Of a stretch of DNA of 12,045 nt, positions 1-5,346 are shown piece after piece. The notes beneath the pieces were generated by a model. It was not told the origin of the DNA, searched no databases, and was given only the letters and a program-made list of their open reading frames with translations. Origin of the DNA: an uncultured Actinomycetospora sp. (lineage in GTDB: Bacteria > Actinomycetota > Actinomycetes > Mycobacteriales > Pseudonocardiaceae); contig CADCTH010000435.1 of NCBI GenBank assembly GCA_902805495.1, positions 1 to 12,045 on the forward strand. Reading direction: 5' to 3'. Positions within the stretch are counted from its first letter, which is position 1. Each line of letters opens with the position of its first letter. The position numbers were made by a program, and so were the translations under genes.

Positions 1-1
1 G

Positions 2-109
2 CCCACGCCGTCGCCCACGCCGGCCGCCGCCACCGCGCCGCGCCCGGCGGCCGACGGGCGCCCGCTCGGCCCCGGCGATATCGCCCCGCTCGACCCCGAC
101 GCCACCTGA
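2..109 (+). CDS. C-terminal end of an unknown protein (partial, 5' end outside window)
   Basis: An open frame enters from the left edge and stops at TGA 107-109, giving the last 35 residues of a protein. The tail is rich in Pro, Ala and Thr (it begins PTPSPTPAAA) and ends in a more polar stretch with several Asp. Third codon positions are nearly all G or C, which fits real coding sequence. Such Pro/Thr/Ala tails are common as disordered ends or cell-wall linkers in actinobacterial proteins, but no domain is visible and no function can be assigned. The frame could be spurious because only 36 codons are visible. Confidence 0.5.
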   Translation, partial: PTPSPTPAAATAPRPAADGRPLGPGDIAPLDPDAT

Positions 110-186
110 GCGAGCGGCCGGGTTGCGTCCCCGTGCCCCTGCTCACGAAGTCGCCGCGGGACGCGGGATCGGCGGGAGGTAGCCGA

Positions 187-192
187 TACCGT
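187..192 (+). promoter_or_regulatory. -10 box (TACCGT) for a leaderless cyclase transcript
   Basis: TACCGT matches the actinobacterial TANNNT -10 pattern and ends 7 bases before the GTG at 200, so transcription would start at or next to the first base of the start codon. No convincing -35 box is present. The box lies within a near-perfect inverted repeat (TACCG-T-CGGTA, 187-197), which could be an operator. Confidence 0.5.
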
Positions 193-199
193 CGGTAAC

Positions 200-1039
200 G
201 TGATCGGGCGCCCGGGAGATCCCGTGCGCCGCGGCCTGCTGCTCGCGGCGCACCGTGTCGACAGCGACCCGCGTCTGCTCGCCGCCCTCGAGTGGGCCCG
301 GTCACGGCTGCCGGGCGACGCGGCGTACGGCGACCCGCTCTCGACCGGGGACGACGCCGTCGGACGCCTCGCCGCCCAGCTCGCCCCGCTGGCGGCGACG
401 CGGGCGAGCGTGCTGCGCGAGGTCGGCCTGACCGCGCTGCAGGTGTGGCAGGCGCACGCCGGGGTCGACGACCACCAGAGCGACGAGCACCTCGCGGTGC
501 TGTTCACCGACCTCGCGGGCTTCTCCGACTGGACGCTCGAGGTCGGCGACGAGGTCGCGGTCGGCGCCCTGCGCCGGGTGGGCGCCGAGGTGGAGCCCCT
601 CGTGCGCCGGCGCGGGCGCGTCGTCAAGCGCCTCGGCGACGGCCTGATGGCGGTGCTCCCGAGCGCCGAGGACGCCGTCGAGGTGGCCCTGGCGGCCCGC
701 GACGCCGTCGAGGGGCTCCAGGTGGACGGGCACCGCCTGCACCTGCGCGCGGGCGTGCACGTCGGCCGACCCCAGCAGCTCGGCGGCGACTACTACGGCC
801 GCGACGTCAACATCGCCGCGCGGATCACGGACATCGCCGGGCCCGGCGAGGTGTGCGTGTCGAGCCCGACGCGCGACCGGCTCGGCGGCCGCTTCCCGGT
901 GCACGCCCGGCCGTGCGCGCGGACCAAGGGCGTCCCTCCGGACATCACCCCGTGGCGCGTCGACCACCCGTCTCGCGACGCAGGGGATTCGCCCGCAGTC
1001 CGCCCGCAGGATCCAGCCGCCCGAGGATCGCGGCGGTGA
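200..1039 (+). CDS. Class III adenylate cyclase (cytosolic)
   Basis: This 279-residue protein should convert ATP to cyclic AMP. The catalytic domain spans about residues 95-255. Visible active-site residues are the first metal Asp in FTDLAGFS (D104), the K-x-x-G-D motif KRLGDG with adenine-contacting K143 and second metal D147, and GGDYYGRDVNIAAR, which supplies D197 and the transition-state residues N204 and R208. The Lys/Asp pair favours ATP over GTP. No membrane segment or HAMP domain is present. Residues 1-94 are helical and probably regulatory, but I do not recognise them. The GTG at 200 is chosen because a -10 box lies 7 bases upstream; an in-frame GTG at 224 is possible, and the GGGAGGT at 174-180 is too far away to serve 200 well. 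The last 95 bases overlap the convergent MarR gene, so the final ~30 residues are probably a disordered tail. Confidence 0.88.
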   Translation: MIGRPGDPVRRGLLLAAHRVDSDPRLLAALEWARSRLPGDAAYGDPLSTGDDAVGRLAAQLAPLAATRASVLREVGLTALQVWQAHAGVDDHQSDEHLAVLFTDLAGFSDWTLEVGDEVAVGALRRVGAEVEPLVRRRGRVVKRLGDGLMAVLPSAEDAVEVALAARDAVEGLQVDGHRLHLRAGVHVGRPQQLGGDYYGRDVNIAARITDIAGPGEVCVSSPTRDRLGGRFPVHARPCARTKGVPPDITPWRVDHPSRDAGDSPAVRPQDPAARGSRR

Positions 1040-1460
1040 CGCAGGCCAGCGAGGCGACGCCGTCGTCGTCCAGCGCGTCGAAGATCAGGCGGCGGACCTC
1101 CGCGGCGTGACCGGGCGCGGTCGCGACGACCTTCTCCAGGCCCGCGTCGGTCAGGCGCGCGACCGTGACCCGGCCGCTCTCGGGCGACGGCTCGCGCCGC
1201 ACCCAGCCCTGCGCCTCGAGCCGGGCGACGACGTGCGAGAGCCGCGAGAGCGACGAGTTCACCGTGGCGGCGAGCGAGCTCATCGGTAACGTGCGCCCCG
1301 GCTCCTCCGAGAGCATGGCGAGCACGAGGTACGAGAACTGGGTCAGCCCGGCGTCGCGCTGCAGCTGGGCGTCGAGCGCCGCGGGCAGCAGGGTGATCAC
1401 CGCGGCGGTGCGCCGCCACGCCCGCTGCTCGTCGTCGTCCAGCCAGGGCTCCTCGTCCAT
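945..1460 (-). CDS. MarR-family transcriptional repressor
   Basis: A 171-residue winged-helix regulator. Residues ~10-50 form the dimerisation helices (the W-L-x-x-x-E-Q-R-A-W start is typical), ~56-108 the winged helix with recognition helix about 68-82 (SSLSRLSHVVARLE) and wing about 89-101, and ~112-150 the C-terminal dimer helix. MarR proteins of this type usually bind an inverted repeat and are released by small aromatic or phenolic ligands; the ligand here is unknown. ATG 1460 is preferred over an in-frame GTG at 1469 because the -10 box TAAAGT sits 7 bases before the ATG, implying a leaderless message. A probable operator lies between its own -35 and -10, so it likely represses itself and may control the damaged small gene to its right. 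About 20 residues at the C-terminus are Arg/Gly-rich and lie in the overlap with the cyclase gene. Confidence 0.9.
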   Translation of the reverse strand: MDEEPWLDDDEQRAWRRTAAVITLLPAALDAQLQRDAGLTQFSYLVLAMLSEEPGRTLPMSSLAATVNSSLSRLSHVVARLEAQGWVRREPSPESGRVTVARLTDAGLEKVVATAPGHAAEVRRLIFDALDDDGVASLACVTAAILGRLDPAGGLRANPLRRETGGRRATG

Positions 1461-1467
1461 GGTGACC

Positions 1468-1496
1468 ACTTTACTTGATGCTTCAACTCTTGTCGC
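1468..1496 (-). promoter_or_regulatory. Promoter of the MarR gene (-35 GCGACA, 17-base spacer, -10 TAAAGT)
   Basis: Read leftward, GCGACA (1496-1491) resembles the TTGACA -35 element at four of six positions. It is followed by exactly 17 bases and then TAAAGT (1473-1468), a good -10 box. Seven bases later comes ATG 1460. The geometry is that of a standard sigma-70-type promoter making a leaderless transcript. Confidence 0.6.
1473..1488. promoter_or_regulatory. Probable MarR operator (imperfect inverted repeat)
   Basis: ACTTGATGCTTCAACT is an AT-rich island in very GC-rich DNA and is identical to its own reverse complement at 12 of 16 positions, with half-sites ACTTGA and TCAACT. It lies in the spacer between the -35 and -10 boxes of the MarR promoter and 44 bases left of the small-gene start at 1532. 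Binding there would block leftward transcription directly. MarR proteins typically bind such 16-20-bp inverted repeats. Confidence 0.6.
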
Positions 1497-1531
1497 GTAC
1501 CGGTCTCGGTTGCAGCATCGAGGGAGACCTC

Positions 1532-1676
1532 ATGGACCCGTTCGCCACCGCCCTCCCCGGGGCGGCCTTCGACGCCTCGAGCCCGCTGCGCGGGAGCGCG
1601 CCGCCCGACGCACGCCGCCACGGCGATCGACGGGCACATGTGGGGCCTGTCGCGGCGGTCGCTGCAGGTGGCCTGA
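1532..1676 (+). pseudogene. Small gene, apparently frameshifted, divergent from marR
   Basis: ATG 1532 has a good ribosome binding site (AGGGAG, 1521-1526, 5-base spacer). The first 26 codons (starting MDPFATALPGAAFDASSPLR) all end in G or C. After GAC 1607-1609 this frame loses that signature (GCA, GAT, CGA, GCA, CAT, CCT, GCT, GCA, GGT follow in quick succession). The frame one base later shows pure G/C third positions from about 1608 to its TGA at 1674-1676, ending AIDGHMWGLSRRSLQVA. The simplest reading is a +1 frameshift near 1610 in a product of about 48 residues. I do not recognise the protein. If the frameshift is disregarded, the ATG frame continues to a TGA at 1802-1804 (90 residues) with poor codon usage. 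Assembly error or programmed frameshifting are alternatives. Confidence 0.45.
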
Positions 1677-1868
1677 GAAAACGCTGGTGCGGGTCGCGTC
1701 CGCGCGCCATGCTGGTCGCGCACTGGTTCGCACCTGATCGAGGAGATGCCGTGGCCGCCCTCTGCGGGCGCCATGAAGGCGCCGTCGCCGTCACCCCCTG
1801 GTGACGCCCACCGGCCCGATCGGCGGTGACGCGCGCCAGGGATCGCTCTCCTCGAAGGGTCCCCTCCC
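1677..1868. other. Non-coding gap before rsgA
   Basis: No frame here has convincing codon usage. It contains two small hairpins (1767-1805) and ends in the rsgA ribosome binding site GAAGGG at 1854-1859. No clear -10/-35 pair for rsgA was found. Confidence 0.5.
1767..1805 (+). terminator. Two adjacent small hairpins, possible terminator
   Basis: GGCGCC (1767-1772) and GGCGCC (1778-1783) form a 6-bp stem with loop ATGAA. Six bases on, GTCACC (1790-1795) pairs with GGTGAC (1800-1805) around loop CCCT. No T-run follows, as is usual for actinobacterial terminators. They may end transcription from the small gene before rsgA. Confidence 0.35.
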
Positions 1869-2963
1869 GTGTCTTCCGCTCTCTCCTCCGTCCTGTCCAC
1901 CTACGGCTGGGACGACTCCTGGGCGCACCTCGCCCACCCGCACCTCGAGGCCGGCGGCGTGCCCGGCCGCCTGCCCGGCCGAGTAGCGCGCGTCGACCGC
2001 GGCCGGGTCGACGTCCTCACCGAGCAGGGTCGGGTGCGCGCCGTCCCCGATCGTTCGGTCGCTGTCGGCGACTGGGTCGTCCTCGACCCGGACGCCCGGG
2101 TCGTCGCGCTCCTGCCCCGCCGCACCGCGCTCACGCGCGCCGTCGCGTCGGGCCGCTCCGAGGGCCAGGTCCTGGCCGCCAACGTCGACACGGTGCTCGT
2201 CGCCGTCGCGCTCGAGGCGGACCCGCGACCCGGCCGGCTGGAACGACTCCTCGCGCTGGCGTGGGAGAGCGGCGCGGTGCCCGTCGTCGTCCTGACCAAG
2301 ATCGACCGGGCCGACGGCGACGTGCTCCTCGCCGCCCTCGCCGACGTGGCCGCCGCGGCGCCCGGCGTCGACGTCCTGCCCGTCAGCGCCGTGACCGGCG
2401 ACGGCCTCGCCGAGGTGGCCGCCACCGCGCGGGGCACCACGGTGCTCGTCGGGCCCTCGGGCGCCGGCAAGTCCACGCTGGCCAACGCCCTGCTCGGCGC
2501 CGAGGTGATGGCCGTCGGCGAGGTCCGCGCGAGCGACGGCAAGGGCCGCCACACGACGGTGCACCGGGAGCTGGTGCCCTTCGGTCGCACGCAGCGCAGC
2601 GGAGCTGCGACGCCGGAGGCGGATCACCCCAGCGGCGTGCTGATCGACACCCCGGGCCTGCGCGCGGTGGGCCTGCACGGCGCCGCCGAGGGGATCGACC
2701 TCGCGTTCGCCGACGTCGTCGCGCTGGGGGAGGGGTGCCGGTTCGCGGACTGCGCCCACGACCGCGAGCCCGGCTGCGCGGTGCGCGAGGCCGTGGCGCT
2801 CGGCCAGCTCGCCGAGCGGCGCTGGGAGGCCTACCGCAAGCTCCTCCGCGAGGACGAGTGGTCGGCCGCACGCACCGACGCCCGCCTCGCGGCCGAGCGC
2901 CGCGGGCGGTCGAGGACGATCACCAAGGCCCAGCGTGCCGCGTACCGGGAGCGCGGGCACTGA
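1869..2963 (+). CDS. rsgA: RsgA, ribosome small-subunit-dependent GTPase
   Basis: A 364-residue circularly permuted GTPase that helps late maturation of the 30S subunit in the cytosol. The motifs occur in the permuted order typical of RsgA/YjeQ: an OB-fold N-terminal part (about 35-85), G4 TKID (143-146), G5 SA (173-174), G1 GPSGAGKST (195-203), G2 around RHTT (226-229) and G3 DTPG (260-263). The C-terminal zinc knuckle is C290, C295, H297 and C303. Start GTG 1869 has GAAGGG 9 bases upstream. An unusual ~18-residue insert sits at about 239-256, between the strand ELVPF and the G3 strand, and its DNA forms a hairpin. The gene stands alone and ends in a strong composite terminator. Confidence 0.95.
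   Translation: MSSALSSVLSTYGWDDSWAHLAHPHLEAGGVPGRLPGRVARVDRGRVDVLTEQGRVRAVPDRSVAVGDWVVLDPDARVVALLPRRTALTRAVASGRSEGQVLAANVDTVLVAVALEADPRPGRLERLLALAWESGAVPVVVLTKIDRADGDVLLAALADVAAAAPGVDVLPVSAVTGDGLAEVAATARGTTVLVGPSGAGKSTLANALLGAEVMAVGEVRASDGKGRHTTVHRELVPFGRTQRSGAATPEADHPSGVLIDTPGLRAVGLHGAAEGIDLAFADVVALGEGCRFADCAHDREPGCAVREAVALGQLAERRWEAYRKLLREDEWSAARTDARLAAERRGRSRTITKAQRAAYRERGH
2584..2611 (+). repeat. Inverted repeat inside the rsgA coding insert
   Basis: CGCAGC (2595-2600) pairs with GCTGCG (2604-2609) around a GGA loop. The flanking GTCGCA (2584-2589) and TGCGAC (2606-2611) can pair as an alternative. The repeat lies exactly in the stretch encoding the extra residues between the G2 and G3 motifs, so it may be a small inserted element carried in frame. 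Confidence 0.45.
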
Positions 2964-2974
2964 GCCACGTCGCC

Positions 2975-3033
2975 CGGGGAGCGAAGGACGCCCCGGCTGC
3001 GTCCCACGCAGCGAAGGACGCCTTCGCTCCCCG
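2975..3033 (+). terminator. Composite terminator after rsgA
   Basis: CGGGGAGCGAAGG (2975-2987) is perfectly complementary to CCTTCGCTCCCCG (3021-3033), a 13-bp stem. It encloses a second perfect hairpin, GCTGCGT (2996-3002) with ACGCAGC (3006-3012), loop CCC. The right arm can alternatively pair with the closer copy AGCGAAGG (3010-3017) around loop ACG. The two copies of GCGAAGGACGCC (2981-2992, 3011-3022) make the folds mutually exclusive. It starts 11 bases after the rsgA stop. Confidence 0.75.
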
Positions 3034-3087
3034 ATCCGACGTCCGCCGACCGGGTATCCGCGCCCCTCCACGAGGAGAGGAGCCGGA

Positions 3088-3351
3088 GTGAGAGGCGACG
3101 ACACCGTCATGACCAGCGGCATGGACACCGGTAGCGACGAGGGCGAGCCCGGCGACCGGGCGACGCCCCCGGCCGACCGCGAGGAGATCGCGGCGTTCGA
3201 GGCCGAGCCGGCCGCCGGCGACACCGGGCCGGCGGTCGAGGACGACCCCGAGGTCGCCGAGGCGGCCGCCGACGACGCGCCGCTGCCCGACCAGGCACCC
3301 GGCGGTCCGTCCCCCGCCGGCGACCCGCAGTTCCTCGGGCCGGACGGGTAG
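3088..3351 (+). CDS. Small, highly acidic hypothetical protein
   Basis: An 87-residue protein with 23 Asp/Glu against 3 Arg and no Lys, rich in Pro, Gly and Ala. It has no hydrophobic segment, no Cys and no recognisable domain, and is probably disordered. GTG 3088 is chosen as start because AGGAG (3078-3082) lies 5 bases upstream within the purine-rich run 3072-3082; ATG 3109 is an in-frame alternative with a poorly spaced site. Third positions are strongly G/C, supporting translation. It lies between the rsgA terminator and a perfect bidirectional terminator, so it is probably a single-gene transcript. Function unknown. Confidence 0.6.
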   Translation: MRGDDTVMTSGMDTGSDEGEPGDRATPPADREEIAAFEAEPAAGDTGPAVEDDPEVAEAAADDAPLPDQAPGGPSPAGDPQFLGPDG

Positions 3352-3357
3352 CCGATC

Positions 3358-3404
3358 GCGAACGCGCTGTTCGTGCGCCGAGGAGCGACGAACAGCGCGT
3401 TCGC
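3358..3404. terminator. Bidirectional terminator between the small acidic gene and mrp
   Basis: GCGAACGCGCTGTTCGT (3358-3374) is the exact reverse complement of ACGAACAGCGCGTTCGC (3388-3404): a 17-bp perfect stem with a 13-base loop. It begins 6 bases after the small gene's stop and ends 6 bases before the mrp stop, so it can serve both convergent genes. There is no T-run. Confidence 0.85.
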
Positions 3405-3410
3405 TGCGGC

Positions 3411-4547
3411 TCAGCGGCCCGCGGGCGTGATGTTCAGGGACATGCCCGCGAGGCCGCGCGAGCGCACCGAGAGCTTCTCGGCGACGGCGCGCAGGGCCGC
3501 ACCGGCCGGCGACTCGGGCTGGGTGAGCACCAGCGGCACGCCGGCGTCGCCACCCTCGCGCAGGCGGGTGTCGATCGGGATCTGGCCGAGCAGCGGCACC
3601 GAGCCGCCGACCGAGCGAGCCAGCGAGTCGGCGACGCGCTGGCCGCCACCGGTGCCGAACAGGTCCATGCGCGAGCCGTCGGGCATGTCCATCCACGACA
3701 TGTTCTCGATGACCCCGGCCAGACGCTGGCGGGTCTGCAGGGAGATCGCCCCGGCGCGCTCGGCCACCTCGGCCGCGGCCTGCTGCGGCGTGGTGACCAC
3801 GAGCAGCTCGGCGCTCGGGATCAGCTGCGCCACCGAGATCGCGATGTCGCCCGTGCCCGGGGGCAGGTCGAGCAGCAGGATGTCGAGGTCGCCCCAGAAC
3901 ACGTCGGCGAGGAACTGCTGCAGCGCGCGGTGGAGCATCGGCCCGCGCCAGACGACCGGGGTGTTGCCCGGGGTGAACATGCCGATCGAGATCAGCTTCA
4001 CGCCGTGCGCCTGCGGCGGCATGATCATGTCCTCGACCTTGGTGGGCCGGTCGTCGGTGCCGAGCATGCGCGGCACCGAGTGGCCGTAGATGTCGGCGTC
4101 GACGACGCCCACCGACAGGCCGCGGTCGGCCATCGCGGCGGCGAGGTTGACCGTCACCGACGACTTGCCGACGCCGCCCTTGCCCGACGCGACGGCGTAG
4201 ACGCGCGTCAGCGACCCGGGCTGGGCGAACGGGATGACCGGCTCGTCGGCGTCGCCGCGCACGGTCTTGCGCAGCTCGCGGCGCTGCTCGTCGTTCATGA
4301 CGTCGAGGTCGACGAGGACGGACGTGACGCCGGAGACCGCCGACACCGCGGTGGTGACGCGGGAGGTGATGGTCTCCTTCATCGGGCAGCCGGCCACGGT
4401 GAGGTAGACGCCGACCTCGACCTTGCCGTGGTCGAGGACGTTGATGTCCTTGACCATGCCCAGCTCGGTGATGGGGCGGTGGATCTCGGGATCCTCGACG
4501 CCGGCCAGGGCGGCCCGGATCGCGTCGACGGACGGTGCTGCGGCCAT
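3411..4547 (-). CDS. mrp: Mrp/ApbC-type P-loop ATPase, iron-sulfur cluster carrier
   Basis: A 378-residue cytosolic protein of the Mrp/NBP35 family, which binds and delivers Fe-S clusters. Residues ~5-85 form a MIP18/DUF59 domain with the GCPM motif (C54). The ATPase domain has the deviant Walker A GKGGVGKSS (122-130), the switch DADIYG (150-155) and Walker B LLLDLPPGTGD (224-234). The C-terminal CxxC pair that holds the bridging cluster in E. coli and yeast homologues is absent: the equivalent stretch after ENMSW reads MDMPDGSRMDLFG. Start ATG 4547 is preceded by a good ribosome binding site (AAGGG). The frame is open further upstream to 4643, but without a site. It is the last gene of a leftward block after DUF1003 and an MgtE-domain protein, though a 166-base gap and a possible -10 suggest its own promoter. 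Confidence 0.93.
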   Translation of the reverse strand: MAAAPSVDAIRAALAGVEDPEIHRPITELGMVKDINVLDHGKVEVGVYLTVAGCPMKETITSRVTTAVSAVSGVTSVLVDLDVMNDEQRRELRKTVRGDADEPVIPFAQPGSLTRVYAVASGKGGVGKSSVTVNLAAAMADRGLSVGVVDADIYGHSVPRMLGTDDRPTKVEDMIMPPQAHGVKLISIGMFTPGNTPVVWRGPMLHRALQQFLADVFWGDLDILLLDLPPGTGDIAISVAQLIPSAELLVVTTPQQAAAEVAERAGAISLQTRQRLAGVIENMSWMDMPDGSRMDLFGTGGGQRVADSLARSVGGSVPLLGQIPIDTRLREGGDAGVPLVLTQPESPAGAALRAVAEKLSVRSRGLAGMSLNITPAGR

Positions 4548-4641
4548 CGGACCCTTCTCGATGTCTCGGCGGACGGCGGTCCCGGGGAAGCCCACGCGGA
4601 GACCGGGGGACGGGGCACCTCGGCCCCGCCGGCTCACCACC

Positions 4642-4647
4642 ATGCTA
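4642..4647 (-). promoter_or_regulatory. Possible mrp -10 box (TAGCAT)
   Basis: Read leftward, TAGCAT fits TANNNT and would give a transcript starting near 4635 with a leader of about 90 bases before ATG 4547. No good -35 box is seen, so this is tentative. Confidence 0.3.
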
Positions 4648-4713
4648 CGTGCCCGGTGCCCACCGGCCGCCCGGACGGGGAGCGGCCCCCGTCACGCCCT
4701 GGTCACCGGGCGC

Positions 4714-5346
4714 TCACCGCCCGTTGGCGCGTTCCCCGTCGACGGCTGCGCGCTGCTCGAGCGCGCGGACCAGGGCCTCCTCCACCGCGGTGCCCAGCGC
4801 CCGGTGCACGGCGCGGTCGACGGCGCGGTCGACGGCCTTGCTCACCGTCTTCTCGAGGTTCTTGTCCTTGCCGCCCCGCTCCCCGTCGGTGCGGGGGCCA
4901 CGCTGCTCGAGCTCGCCGCGCAGGTAGTCGCGGGTGACGACCTCGCCGAGCTGCAGGCGCATCGAGGCCAGCTCGCGGGCCAGGTACTCGGTCTCGGCGG
5001 ACAGCCGACCGGCGCGCGTGCGGTCCTCCTCGAGGGAGACGCGGTCGCGGTCGTCCTGGCGGTTCTGCGCCAGCAGGATCAGCGGCGCGGCGTAGGCGGC
5101 CTGGGTGGAGAAGGCCAGGTTGAGCAGGATGAACGGGTAGGGGTCCCACTGCAGGCTGATCGCGAAGACGTTGAGCGTGATCCAGATCAGCACGAGGACC
5201 GACTGCCACAGCAGGAACGTGCCGGTGCCGAGGAACCGCGCGAGGCGCTCGGCGACGCGGGCGAACCACTCGGCGTCGACGCCGAGACGCAGCCGCGCGG
5301 TGCCGACGGGCTGGTCCAGCCGGCGTCGAGGGGTGGGTTCAGGCAC
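4714..5346 (-). CDS. DUF1003 family membrane protein
   Basis: A 210-residue inner-membrane protein. Two hydrophobic helices (about 41-63 and 70-94) are joined by a short loop. The second carries the family signature PYPFILLNLAFS...APLILLAQNRQ, ending with QNRQ at 94-97. The C-terminal half is charged, probably coiled coil, with a repeated AVDRAVDRAV segment near 171-180. Biochemical function is unknown in the family. Start GTG 5346 overlaps the end of the MgtE-domain gene by 8 bases, and GGAGG lies 5 bases before it inside that gene, so the two are probably translated together. The pair followed by mrp is a gene order I recall from other actinobacteria, including mycobacteria. A 6-bp hairpin with the stop codon in its loop (4707-4723) may aid termination. 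Confidence 0.88.
   Translation of the reverse strand: MPEPTPRRRLDQPVGTARLRLGVDAEWFARVAERLARFLGTGTFLLWQSVLVLIWITLNVFAISLQWDPYPFILLNLAFSTQAAYAAPLILLAQNRQDDRDRVSLEEDRTRAGRLSAETEYLARELASMRLQLGEVVTRDYLRGELEQRGPRTDGERGGKDKNLEKTVSKAVDRAVDRAVHRALGTAVEEALVRALEQRAAVDGERANGR

Noticed and set aside
1..60. Repeated GCCCACGCCG at the left edge as a tandem repeat or CRISPR fragment
   Set aside because: It occurs only as two imperfect neighbouring copies and fits Pro/Thr-rich coding sequence. No spacers or regular spacing are present.
1791..3224. 477-codon minus-strand frame opposite rsgA
   Set aside because: rsgA on the + strand has all GTPase and zinc motifs in order; the opposite frame shows no motif and runs through the terminator.
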